The translations under genes and the position numbers were made by a program. From positions 434,001 through 498,000 of the forward strand of contig JAEZOB010000009.1 in the NCBI GenBank assembly GCA_023414355.1: DNA of 64,000 bases, read 5' to 3'. The notes beneath the pieces are model-generated. The model was not told the origin of the DNA. It did not search any database and worked only from the letters and a program-made list of their open reading frames with translations. Of this stretch, positions 27,210-35,383 are shown piece by piece. Numbering within the stretch: the first letter of the stretch is position 1; each line of letters starts with the position of its first letter. Source of the DNA: Bacillota bacterium. Its GTDB lineage: Bacteria > Bacillota > Clostridia > Lachnospirales > Lachnospiraceae.

Positions 27210-28382
27210 ATGCTGCGGATAGCGATCATAGGTACAGGTAATATTTCGGGTGCACATATCAGTGCTTACCTTGCATTTCCAGGTAGATGCGAGATCGTGG
27301 CTTTGTGTGATATTTACCCGGACAAGGCAAAGGAAAAAGCGAAGCAATATTCTCTTCAGGCTGAGGTGGTTGATAGCCATGAAAAACTTCTTGGACGGAA
27401 CGACATTGATTTGATCAGCATCTGTACACCGCCCTACTGTCATGCACAGATTGCGATTGATTTTCTTAAGGACGGCAAGAATGTCATCGTTGAAAAACCG
27501 ATGGCGGCTTCCTTGGAGGAATGTGATCGTATGATTGCAGCCTCTGAGGCATCCGGTAAAATACTGGCGGTGATTGCGCAGAACCGTTTCAAAGATCCGG
27601 TAATGCGTCTAAAGCAAGTAGTGGATAGTGGGAAAATCGGTAGAGTACTTCATACACAGGTGGATTCCTTCTGGTGGCGTGGACACTGCTATTATGATCT
27701 CTGGTGGAGAGGCCTGTGGGAAAAGGAAGGCGGTGGATGTACGCTAAATCACGCCGTGCATCATATCGATATGTTGGGCTGGATGCTTGGCAAACCGGAG
27801 AGAGTACAGGCATTATTAAGCAATGCCGCACATGATAACGCTGAGGTCGAGGATATCTCGATTGCCGCATTACAATATCCGAAGGGAGCGGTAGCCCAGA
27901 TTACGAGCTCAGTCATCCATCATGGAGAAGAACAGCAGATTATCTTCCAGGGAGAGAAGGCTCGGATCTCTGCTCCATGGAAGGTTTACGCCAGTACTTC
28001 GATGGAAAATGGATTCCCGACAGAGAATACACAATTAGAGAAGGAGCTGGAGGAATATTACGATAGCCTGCCAACCTTATTACACACAGGACATGAAGGT
28101 GAGATTGATGATGTCTTAATGGCAATTGAGACCGGGGGAAGACCTCTGATCACCGGAGAAAGCGGTCGTTTGACCATAGAACTCATCACTGCGATTTATA
28201 AGGCTGGTTTTGAGCATAAGACAGTGGAGCTTCCTATCACGGAGAAGGATGAGTATTATACCGTAGAAGGAATTCAGAAAAATGCAATCCATTTTTATGA
28301 AAAGACAGCAAGAGTGACAGAGCTGGGTAGTGGTCAGGCAATTACCGTAGGAAGCGATTATCAAGCCGGAAAGGAGAAATAG
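27210..28382 (+). CDS. Gfo/Idh/MocA family oxidoreductase (first of three)
   Basis: 390 aa. N-terminal Rossmann fold (LRIAIIGTGNISGAHI) for NAD(P), EKPMAASLEECDRM with the typical EKP loop, and a C-terminal alpha/beta substrate domain (GGGCTLNHAVHHIDMLGWMLG with the conserved His of the catalytic region). These enzymes oxidise sugars, inositols or related polyols; the exact substrate cannot be read. AAGGAGG precedes ATG. First gene of an operon with the next oxidoreductase three bases downstream. Confidence 0.92.
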   Translation: MLRIAIIGTGNISGAHISAYLAFPGRCEIVALCDIYPDKAKEKAKQYSLQAEVVDSHEKLLGRNDIDLISICTPPYCHAQIAIDFLKDGKNVIVEKPMAASLEECDRMIAASEASGKILAVIAQNRFKDPVMRLKQVVDSGKIGRVLHTQVDSFWWRGHCYYDLWWRGLWEKEGGGCTLNHAVHHIDMLGWMLGKPERVQALLSNAAHDNAEVEDISIAALQYPKGAVAQITSSVIHHGEEQQIIFQGEKARISAPWKVYASTSMENGFPTENTQLEKELEEYYDSLPTLLHTGHEGEIDDVLMAIETGGRPLITGESGRLTIELITAIYKAGFEHKTVELPITEKDEYYTVEGIQKNAIHFYEKTARVTELGSGQAITVGSDYQAGKEK

Positions 28383-28385
28383 AGT

Positions 28386-29459
28386 ATGGAACGTAAGGAA
28401 GGATTTAATTTTATGCCAAAGGGGAGACCCAATCCGGTTGTACAATACGGGGAGTTTGTATTTGCGGCTGTTGGTCTCGATCATGCTCATGTAGGCGGTA
28501 TGACAAATGGCTTGTTGGAAGCCGGAGGGACTTTAAAATACATCTATGATCCTGACCCGAAGAAGATGGAAGCCTATAGTAAGCTTTATCCGAAGGCGAA
28601 GCTTGCAAGAAGTGAGGAAGAGGTATTATCTGATCCAGAGGTACGGCTGGTAGCCAGTGCCTGCATCACCTCTGAGCGATGTACTCTGGGGATGAGGGTC
28701 ATGGATGCCGGGAAGGATTATTTCACTGATAAGGCACCACTTACCACACTGGAACAGCTGGAGATGGCGAAGAAAAAGGTACAGGAGACCGGACTGAAAT
28801 ACGCCGTCTATTATAGTGAACGTCTTCATGTAGAAGATGCTGTTTTTGCAGGCGAATTGATTGCTCAGGGGGCGATCGGACGAGTTATTCAGACGATCGG
28901 CATGGGGCCGCATCGCTTAAGCGCGGCAAACAGACCGGATTGGTTCTTTCAGAAGGCGAAGTACGGCGGTATACTCTGCGATATCGGAAGTCATCAGATA
29001 GAGCAGTTCTTATATTATTCAGGTGCCAAGGATGCAAACGTAGTAAGAAGTCAGATTGCCAACTATGCAAATCCTAAGTATCCGGAGCTGGATGATTTCG
29101 GAGATTGCATGCTGGTGGCAGATAACGGTGCCAGCGGGTATTTCCGGGTGGACTGGTTTACCCCTGACGGTTTGTCCAACTGGGGTGACGGACGTACCTT
29201 CATCCTGGGAACAGAGGGTTATATTGAGTTACGAAAATATATCAACCTGGGCGTGGAAAATTACGGTGGTAAGGTTTATTTGGCTAACAAGACCGAGGAG
29301 ACCTGTATCGACGTCAAAGGTAAGGTCGGATATCCGTTCTTTGGCCAGCTGATTCTGGATTGCCTGAACCGTACGGAATATGCTATGACGCAAGAGCACG
29401 CCTTCAAAGCGGCGGAGCTGAGTGTGAAGGCTCAGATGACAGCTGCGAAGCTGCAGTAA
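28386..29459 (+). CDS. Gfo/Idh/MocA family oxidoreductase (second of three)
   Basis: 357 aa, only 3 bp after the previous stop, with its SD (AAAGGAG) inside the end of that gene: tight translational coupling. The Rossmann motif is variant (FAAVGLDHAHVGGM rather than GxGxxG), and the EKP loop reads DKAPLTTLEQLEM, so this is a divergent subfamily member. GGILCDIGSHQIEQFLYYSGA carries the conserved His region. May act on a different oxidation state or epimer of the same pathway (inference). Confidence 0.88.
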   Translation: MERKEGFNFMPKGRPNPVVQYGEFVFAAVGLDHAHVGGMTNGLLEAGGTLKYIYDPDPKKMEAYSKLYPKAKLARSEEEVLSDPEVRLVASACITSERCTLGMRVMDAGKDYFTDKAPLTTLEQLEMAKKKVQETGLKYAVYYSERLHVEDAVFAGELIAQGAIGRVIQTIGMGPHRLSAANRPDWFFQKAKYGGILCDIGSHQIEQFLYYSGAKDANVVRSQIANYANPKYPELDDFGDCMLVADNGASGYFRVDWFTPDGLSNWGDGRTFILGTEGYIELRKYINLGVENYGGKVYLANKTEETCIDVKGKVGYPFFGQLILDCLNRTEYAMTQEHAFKAAELSVKAQMTAAKLQ

Positions 29460-29555
29460 GACGCGAGAATTTATTTGAATTTTAATAAATTGACTTTAGA
29501 ACGATCTGATATTTCAGGATGAATGAGATTATCAAGAATTACTGTAGCTTACATT

Positions 29556-29678
29556 GACAAAAGGTCAGATCACCGGAGGTGATCTGATAAACCAGCAAAG
29601 AAAGTTCTCGGAAAGCTGGCTTTCCAGAGGCTTTCTTTGCCGGTTATTCGACTGATAGGATCAGTCGGACCTTTTGTC
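29556..29678 (+). ncRNA. Candidate structured RNA: perfect four-way junction
   Basis: Hand folding gives four stems: P1 29556-29566/29668-29678 (11 bp, perfect); P2 29567-29574/29578-29585 (8 bp, loop GGA); P3 29595-29604/29631-29640 (10 bp) extended through a 5x5 internal loop by 29610-29615/29620-29625 (loop CTGG); P4 29649-29656/29660-29667 (8 bp, loop AGG). P1-P2 and P4-P1 abut with no gap. The element lies 96 bp after the second oxidoreductase and 53 bp before the third. No T-run follows, so it is not a plain terminator. I match it to no known riboswitch; a palindromic mobile repeat is the alternative. Confidence 0.5.
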
Positions 29679-29731
29679 GGGCGATAAGTTAATACTGAAC
29701 GATCATAGTTTGAATCAGGAGAATGATAAAT

Positions 29732-30910
29732 ATGGAAACAGTACGTTTGGGTATCATAGGCATTGGCAATATGGGTAGTGCCCATGCAGCCTGTGTCTTT
29801 GAGAATAGGATTAAGGGGTTGGAGTTGACGGCTATCTGTGATACGGATTCAGACAGACTCCAGTGGGCTAGGGAGCAATTCGGTGAGAAGGTTCAGTTAT
29901 ATTCAGAATATCAGCTGATGCTGGACAGCGGCTTGGTTGATGCTGTGTTGATCGCAGTACCGCATCCGCTTCATCCTATGATGGCAATTGAGTGCTTTCA
30001 GCGTAGGCTTCACGTGCTTACCGAAAAGCCGGCGGGTATAGACACCCTTCATGTCAGACAGATGAACCAGGCTGCGGAGGCATCAGGATGTATTTTCGGA
30101 ATCATGTATAATCAGAGAACCAATATGCTGTATGCTAAGCTGCGGGAGCTGATGAAGGATGGTTCCCTTGGAGAGATGAAGCGGCTCGTATGGATCATCA
30201 CCAATTGGTATCGGAGCCAGGCTTATTATGATTCGGGCAGCTGGCGCGCTACTTGGGATGGAGAAGGAGGCGGTGTGCTGATGAACCAGTGTCCTCATAA
30301 CCTGGATCTGTGGCAGTGGATTGCCGGAATGCCCGTCAGACTTCGTGGCTTTTGTAATTATGGGAAGTATCACAATATTGATGTTGAGGATGACGTGACG
30401 GCTTATGCGGAATATGAGAGCGGTGCAACAGCAGTATTTATCGCATCTACCGGAGAATATCCGGGAACGAACCGTCTTGAAATCAGCGGGACCAAAGGAA
30501 AAGCTGTCATAGAAGATGGTATGCTTAAAGTTTATGAGCTTCCCGAAGATGAGCGGAAGATATGCTTTCAGACGAAGGAAGGGTTCCCTAATATGGCACT
30601 TTCGGAGCAAGTATTCTGTCAGGAAGAGAAGGATACAGCTCATGCAGGGATACTGCAGAATTTTACCAATGCAATTTTGTTCGAGGAACCACTACTGGCA
30701 CCCGGAATAGAAGGAGTGAATGGTTTAAGCATCAGTAATGCGATCTATCTGTCAGACTGGACTGGGGAATGGGTTACGCTTCCTATAGATGAAGAGAACT
30801 ATCTGAAGCTGTTATCAGCAAAGCAATCGGAGGCAAAGCATCCTGCCAGGAAGCAGGTACAGCAAGCACGTAAGAAGGAATATGAGGATCGCTGGTCGGT
30901 TCGCTGGTAA
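29732..30910 (+). CDS. Gfo/Idh/MocA family oxidoreductase (third of three)
   Basis: 392 aa. Rossmann motif VRLGIIGIGNMGSAHA, VLTEKPAGIDTLHVRQM loop and GGGVLMNQCPHNLDLWQWIAG catalytic region. About 20 residues longer at the C-terminus than the second enzyme, ending in a basic tail. ATG 29732 is chosen because AGGAG (29717-29721) is 10 bp upstream; the in-frame ATG at 29723 is too close to it. Separated from the first two genes by 272 bp that contain the four-way-junction element. Ends at a bidirectional terminator. Confidence 0.91.
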   Translation: METVRLGIIGIGNMGSAHAACVFENRIKGLELTAICDTDSDRLQWAREQFGEKVQLYSEYQLMLDSGLVDAVLIAVPHPLHPMMAIECFQRRLHVLTEKPAGIDTLHVRQMNQAAEASGCIFGIMYNQRTNMLYAKLRELMKDGSLGEMKRLVWIITNWYRSQAYYDSGSWRATWDGEGGGVLMNQCPHNLDLWQWIAGMPVRLRGFCNYGKYHNIDVEDDVTAYAEYESGATAVFIASTGEYPGTNRLEISGTKGKAVIEDGMLKVYELPEDERKICFQTKEGFPNMALSEQVFCQEEKDTAHAGILQNFTNAILFEEPLLAPGIEGVNGLSISNAIYLSDWTGEWVTLPIDEENYLKLLSAKQSEAKHPARKQVQQARKKEYEDRWSVRW

Positions 30911-30997
30911 GTTAAAGATGAAGCAGAGACAGGAGAACTTCTGAACCGTTATAATATAATTGGAATTGATACGCAAGAACTTAATATGAATCAGATA

Positions 30998-31044
30998 AAA
31001 AAGGTTGTTGACCGAATGCTATCGCATCGGTCAGCAACCTTTTT
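30998..31044. terminator. Bidirectional terminator
   Basis: An 18-bp stem with one G-U pair, 5' arm starting A5 and 3' arm ending T5 (30998 to 31044), between the third oxidoreductase (plus) and the small membrane protein gene (minus). Confidence 0.92.
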
Positions 31045-31057
31045 AAAACGGCCCACC

Positions 31058-31240
31058 TTATTCCTCGATTACAAAGAAACCATTCTCCAACATGGTACGG
31101 AAGGTCTTTGTACCGAAGATAATACCGATGATCAATACGGCTGCAATACAGAGAGCCTTTACGATTTTATTAACCTCTACTGTTACCTTTACGTCGCAAT
31201 TACAGTCACATGCTTCTGCTGAACAACAATCCTTTTTCAT
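31058..31240 (-). CDS. Small Cys-rich single-pass membrane protein
   Basis: 60 aa: MKKDCCSAEACDCNCDVKV, then a hydrophobic helix (IVKALCIAAVLIIGIIFGTK) and a short C-terminal tail. Five cysteines crowd the first 16 residues, suggesting a metal site or disulfides. The GTG at 31255 lies within the SD-like GTGAGG, so ATG 31240 (9 bp downstream) is preferred. Lies 31 bp downstream of the LUD gene stop and is probably in its transcript. Unknown function. Confidence 0.65.
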   Translation of the reverse strand: MKKDCCSAEACDCNCDVKVTVEVNKIVKALCIAAVLIIGIIFGTKTFRTMLENGFFVIEE

Positions 31241-31271
31241 GACTATTATCCTCACTTTCTTTAATTATAAT

Positions 31272-31907
31272 CTAAAAACCTAGTTCCTCGCCAACCAGAA
31301 TAACCTTAATTCTGCCCGGAATACCTGATCTTCTTGTAATAACGGTATGATTGCAGATGCAATCCTCCGACAGGCAATTAGCGCATTTACCGGTTTCTGC
31401 ACAGGGGGTCTTTCTATTCAGTCGCACTGCGTTCGGAGGAGCAGCCATATTACGAACACGGTCCATCGCAGAATCCACATCTACAGCTATTTTATTCATT
31501 CCGGCGATGATTATGACATTCTTCGGACCGGTAATCAGACAAGCAACACGATTTCCGAAGCCATCAACATTGACGATCTGTCCATCCATGGTAATTGCAT
31601 TGGCACTCATAAAATAGTAATCCGCAGTCACAGTCTTACTATACATCAAAGACCTTTCCTCCGGAGTTTTCGCGGTATCCCGGTCATATAGTATATAATC
31701 GGATTCGTCCAATGCATCCAGCAACCCAATCTCATTGAGCGTCTGGGATCCGCCCCAGGAGATGGAACAGCCGGGAGTCAGGAAACGTTTTGCAGTCAAT
31801 AAAGCCTCTTCAGCATTATCACAATAGTATCCTTCAATTCCCCTCTTGTTAAACTTGTCAATAATCGTATCCGCCAAATTCTCATAGTACACCTTTTTAG
31901 GCGACAT
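31272..31907 (-). CDS. LUD-domain (lactate utilization LutC/DUF162-like) protein
   Basis: 211 aa. LUD features: SISWGGSQTLNEIGLLDAL, DSDYILYDRDTAKTPEER region, ADYYFMSANAITMDGQIVNVDG and NRVACLITGPKNVIIIAGMNKI. Near the C-terminus a Cys cluster CAETGKCANCLSEDCIC could hold an iron-sulfur cluster, typical of stand-alone LUD proteins in clostridia. No LutA/LutB neighbours, so lactate oxidation is not implied directly. Pairs on the minus strand with the downstream small Cys-rich protein. Confidence 0.85.
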   Translation of the reverse strand: MSPKKVYYENLADTIIDKFNKRGIEGYYCDNAEEALLTAKRFLTPGCSISWGGSQTLNEIGLLDALDESDYILYDRDTAKTPEERSLMYSKTVTADYYFMSANAITMDGQIVNVDGFGNRVACLITGPKNVIIIAGMNKIAVDVDSAMDRVRNMAAPPNAVRLNRKTPCAETGKCANCLSEDCICNHTVITRRSGIPGRIKVILVGEELGF

Positions 31908-32036
31908 AAGCTTTCCTCCCTCACACGCAATCTTTCTTCTGGTAATCTATCTCATTATTGTAAACTATCGTATAGGAAGATTCAATATAAAGTCATAAAT
32001 TAACTGTGCACTAATAACGAACGAGCCAATTTGTAT

Positions 32037-32065
32037 TTGTCCTATCAATAAAAATAGGTTATAAT
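32037..32065 (+). promoter_or_regulatory. Putative topB promoter
   Basis: TTGTCC (32037-32042), 17-bp spacer, TATAAT (32060-32065). The transcript would begin about 32072, at the left edge of the palindromic element 32068-32195, which would then be the topB leader. Confidence 0.6.
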
Positions 32066-32067
32066 GT

Positions 32068-32195
32068 ACGGGATAAGCGAAGAACTATACCTCACAAAAC
32101 TCCCTGAAGAATTCATTCTTCAAAGGGAGATCTGTGAGGTATAGTACGAGCAACGCGAGCGAGGAAGCGTAGCTTCCGAGCTTCACTTATCCCGT
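32068..32195 (+). repeat. 128-bp nested palindromic element in the topB leader
   Basis: Outer arms 32068-32082/32181-32195 match at 14 of 15 positions. Inside are a long hairpin 32084-32096/32133-32145 (13 bp, perfect) capped by 32100-32111/32116-32129 (with a 2-nt bulge), and a second hairpin GGAAGC/GCTTCC (32163-32177). The layout resembles a miniature palindromic repeat or structured leader; no target-site duplication is visible. The remaining bases of the 318-bp gap hold only the promoter and an AT-rich stretch. Confidence 0.6.
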
Positions 32196-32225
32196 AAAAC
32201 AATTACTCCAGAAAGTTGGTTACAC

Positions 32226-34400
32226 ATGTCAAAAAGCCTGTATATCGCAGAAAAACCAAGTGTCGCTGCTGAGTTTGCCAAAGCCTTGAAAATAACCGGC
32301 AGTAAAAAGGATGGATATATCGAATCGGAGAATGCTATTGTTACCTGGTGTGTAGGACATCTGGTTACCATGAGCTATCCGGAGGTGTATAATCCGGCAT
32401 TAAAGAAGTGGAATATGGAGACACTGCCGTTTCTGCCTAAGGAATATAAATATGAGATTATCCCAAACGTAAAAAAACAATTTTCCATTGTAAAAGAACT
32501 TCTTACCCGTAAGGATGTGGATACCATCTATGTATGCACCGACTCCGGACGGGAGGGAGAGTACATATATCGATTGGTGGATCAGGAGGCGAAGGTTCCG
32601 GGAACCAAGCAGAAGAAGCGTGTCTGGATCGATTCTCAGACGGAGGAAGAGATACTCCGTGGTATCAGGGAAGCGAAACCTCTGTCAGCCTATGACAATC
32701 TTTCTGATGCGGCATATCTTCGGGCTCAGGAGGATTATCTGATGGGTATTAATTTCTCCCGAATCCTGACACTTAAGTATGGTAATGAAGTACAGAAGCT
32801 TTTGAATTCCCAGAAATGGAATGCAATATCAGTTGGCAGGGTTATGACCTGCGTTCTTGGTATGGTGGTAAGAAGAGAGCGGGAAATACGAAGCTTTGTT
32901 AAAACCCCATTTTATCGGGTGCTAAGCAACTTACAGGTGCAGGACAGAGATTTTCTCGCAGAATTCAGAGCTGTTGAAGGATCTAAGTATTTTAACTCAC
33001 CTCTTCTTTATAAGGAAAATGGTTTTTCTGAGAAGACTTCAGCGATCAAATTGATTACGGAGCTGGCCGGAGACATACCGAAAATCCTTGCAGATGGTAC
33101 CTGGGAAGTAGAAGCATCTCCAAACATCCATAATCCCGAACCCGTATTACAGCAGGAAGCCTTAACGGGGAGCCTTACTGGGTATGAGAAGCAGCTCCTT
33201 GCGCAGGTAGCCCAACTTGAGAAAAAGAAAGAAACTAAGAATCCACCGCTATTATATAATCTTGCGGAATTACAGAATGACTGTTCCCGCTTCTTTAAGA
33301 TCAGTCCGGATGAGACGCTGAAGATCACTCAAGAGTTATATGAAAAGAAGCTGGTTACTTATCCCAGAACCGATGCCAGAGTACTATCAACTGCTGTATC
33401 GAAGGAAATTTATAAAAACATCAAAGGATTGCAGGGTTTAAACCAATTCAGAGAATTTGTCACAGAGATTTTAGAGCAGGGGACCTACAAGAATATAGCA
33501 AAGACCCGTTATGTCAACGACAGTCAGATTACGGACCATTATGCCATCGTTCCGACCGGGCAGGGACTTGGAGCCTTAAATTCCCTTTCCCATACCGCAG
33601 GCAGAGTGTATGAGACAATCGTCAGACGTTTCTTAAGCATTTTTTATCCTGCTGCTGAATACCGAAAGATCAGCGTTACGGCCAGAATCCGAGAGGAAAG
33701 CTTTCTTGCCACCTTCCGAATGCTGGAGAAGGAAGGGTATCTTAAGGTATTAGGCAGTTACACTGACAAGTCTGCTCAGAATCCTTCTACGAAAGGTAGT
33801 ACTGAAGCGAAGAATCAGGAAGAAGGGAAGAGTCAGGAGGAGAACGAGAGTAACGAGCAGGAAAGCAACGATCAGATCTTCCTTCAGATGATTATGAATT
33901 TGAAGAAGGGCGACCAGCTTCCGGTGAAGCTGATTACGATAAAAGAAGGAGAGACTGCGCCTCCGAAGAGGTACAGCTCCGGTGCTTTGATTCTTGCGAT
34001 GGAGAATGCGGGACAATTAATCGAAGACGACGAGCTCCGTGCTCAGATCAAGGGAAGCGGTATCGGAACCAGTGCAACTCGTGCAGAGATTTTGAATAAA
34101 CTTGTTAATATCACCTACTTGAACCTGAATAAAAAGACTCAGATTATTACTCCGACACTGCTTGGCGAGTTGATTTATGATGTGGTTAATTCGTCAATTA
34201 AGCAATTACTGAACGCGGAGCTCACCGCCAGTTGGGAAAAGGGGCTTACCTACGTGGCGGAAGGACAGATTACGAAGGGTGAGTATACCGGTAAGCTGGA
34301 AGGCTTTGTCGGCCGGATGGTGGAAGGAGTAAAAACAATAAATAATCAGTCTGCTTTAGCAAAATTCTATCAGGAAACAGCGCCCTATTATAAAAAGTAG
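32226..34400 (+). CDS. topB: DNA topoisomerase III (Firmicutes type)
   Basis: 724 aa type IA topoisomerase. Toprim domain: LYIAEKPSVAAEFA, TWCVGHLVTM and CTDSGREGEYIYR (the DxGREGE variant of Firmicute TopB). NAISVGRVMTCVLGM and the catalytic tyrosine segment KLVTYPRTDARVLS follow. Residues about 513-552 are an acidic Gln/Asn/Ser-rich insert (around EEGKSQEENESNEQESND), and no C-terminal zinc fingers are present. Decatenates or relaxes DNA by passing single strands. ATG 32226 yields the family N-terminus; the SD is weak. Confidence 0.94.
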   Translation: MSKSLYIAEKPSVAAEFAKALKITGSKKDGYIESENAIVTWCVGHLVTMSYPEVYNPALKKWNMETLPFLPKEYKYEIIPNVKKQFSIVKELLTRKDVDTIYVCTDSGREGEYIYRLVDQEAKVPGTKQKKRVWIDSQTEEEILRGIREAKPLSAYDNLSDAAYLRAQEDYLMGINFSRILTLKYGNEVQKLLNSQKWNAISVGRVMTCVLGMVVRREREIRSFVKTPFYRVLSNLQVQDRDFLAEFRAVEGSKYFNSPLLYKENGFSEKTSAIKLITELAGDIPKILADGTWEVEASPNIHNPEPVLQQEALTGSLTGYEKQLLAQVAQLEKKKETKNPPLLYNLAELQNDCSRFFKISPDETLKITQELYEKKLVTYPRTDARVLSTAVSKEIYKNIKGLQGLNQFREFVTEILEQGTYKNIAKTRYVNDSQITDHYAIVPTGQGLGALNSLSHTAGRVYETIVRRFLSIFYPAAEYRKISVTARIREESFLATFRMLEKEGYLKVLGSYTDKSAQNPSTKGSTEAKNQEEGKSQEENESNEQESNDQIFLQMIMNLKKGDQLPVKLITIKEGETAPPKRYSSGALILAMENAGQLIEDDELRAQIKGSGIGTSATRAEILNKLVNITYLNLNKKTQIITPTLLGELIYDVVNSSIKQLLNAELTASWEKGLTYVAEGQITKGEYTGKLEGFVGRMVEGVKTINNQSALAKFYQETAPYYKK

Positions 34401-34499
34401 AAGGAATTATTTCTGGGATTTTGATACAAATATGGTAAATAGCTCTTGCGACACGGTTCGTGCTGGGATAGAATAAGGAAAGTAAGATGTAATAAGAAT

Positions 34500-34578
34500 G
34501 GAGGAAACCCCTCCACAAGAGCAGGGAGGAAAAACCTCCCATAATACAGGGAGGAAAAACCTCCCACAGAGCGGGAGG
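34500..34578 (+). repeat. Tandem GGGAGG/CCTCCC array containing the downstream RBS
   Basis: Units start at 34500, 34524, 34549 and 34573 (period 24-25). The second and third are identical hairpins GGGAGG-A5-CCTCCC (34524-34540, 34549-34565); the first is GGAGG-N5-CCTCC (34500-34514). The fourth copy is cut after GGGAGG (34573-34578), which is the ribosome binding site of the beta-helix gene at 34584. Each CCTCCC is fully complementary to that RBS. Confidence 0.85.
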
Positions 34579-34583
34579 TTTGT

Positions 34584-35252
34584 ATGTCAGAACATTTGAT
34601 GATTAAATCACTATTTGATTTGCGTGAAACAATTGCAGCAGATATTTTTACCGGCTGCACCTATCCTTGGGAAGCGTTATCTAAGATTAAAAACGAAATC
34701 ATAAAGATCGGCGCGAGCTTATCCCCTGATGAATATGATAAGCTTGGAGAGGATATCTGGGTGGCCAAGTCTGCCAAGGTGGCACCAACAGCATCGATCA
34801 GCGGTCCTGTAATTATAGGTAAGGATGCAGAGATCAGACATTGTGCCTTCATCCGTGGAAATGCCATCGTCGGGGAAGGTGCTGTTGTCGGTAATTCAAC
34901 TGAACTAAAGAACGTCATCTTGTTTAATAAGGTACAGGTACCGCATTATAATTATGTCGGAGATTCCATTCTCGGCTTCAAGTCCCATATGGGAGCAGGT
35001 TCCATTACCTCTAATGTGAAGTCTGATAAGACGCTTGTTACAGTTCGCGCTGGCGAACTTACAATTGAGACTGGCTTGAAGAAGTTCGGAGCTATCCTCG
35101 GCGATCATGTGGAGGTTGGCTGCAACAGCGTATTGAATCCGGGAACTGTGATAGGAAGAAGTGCTAATATTTATCCTCTTTCAATGGTACGAGGATATGT
35201 TTCTGAGTCCAGCATTTACAAGAGGGCAGGAGAGGTTGTTACGAAGCTTTAA
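34584..35252 (+). CDS. Left-handed beta-helix acyltransferase-like protein (GlmU C-domain-like)
   Basis: 222 aa. After a 60-residue N-terminal segment come hexapeptide repeats (IWVAKSAKVAPTASISGPVI, VIIGKDAEIRHCAFIRGNAI, GEGAVVGNSTELK), then VPHYNYVGDSILG and MGAGSITSNVKSD, which recall the acetyltransferase half of GlmU. There is no nucleotidyltransferase domain, so it is not a full GlmU; such proteins are often labelled UDP-N-acetylglucosamine pyrophosphorylase-like. Donor and acceptor are unknown. Translation starts from an RBS embedded in a repeat array. Confidence 0.85.
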   Translation: MSEHLMIKSLFDLRETIAADIFTGCTYPWEALSKIKNEIIKIGASLSPDEYDKLGEDIWVAKSAKVAPTASISGPVIIGKDAEIRHCAFIRGNAIVGEGAVVGNSTELKNVILFNKVQVPHYNYVGDSILGFKSHMGAGSITSNVKSDKTLVTVRAGELTIETGLKKFGAILGDHVEVGCNSVLNPGTVIGRSANIYPLSMVRGYVSESSIYKRAGEVVTKL

Positions 35253-35268
35253 TAACATGAAATGAAAG

Positions 35269-35331
35269 GCTGCAGAAAGAGTCCTTGACATCGTCAAAGG
35301 AAAACCCTTCGGAGGGATATCTTTCGGCAGC
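35269..35331 (+). terminator. Three-way stem structure after the beta-helix gene
   Basis: Outer stem 35269-35280/35320-35331 (11 of 12 pairs) encloses hairpins CCTTGAC/GTCAAAGG (35283-35300) and CCCT-TCGG-AGGG (35305-35316). A short T-rich stretch follows (CTTCTTTA). Probably a branched terminator, though the T-run is weak. Confidence 0.45.
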
Positions 35332-35383
35332 TTCTTTATGTATTCATCATACATTGATAAAAGTATGAAGGAGAGGAAGAAAT

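Noticed and set aside
29554..29582. TTGACA at 29554 as a promoter for the third oxidoreductase
   Set aside because: No TATAAT-like box lies 16-19 bp downstream; the hexamer is part of stem P1.
30083..30643. 186-codon minus-strand frame inside the third oxidoreductase
   Set aside because: Shadow of a clear Rossmann-fold gene; no RBS or family resemblance.
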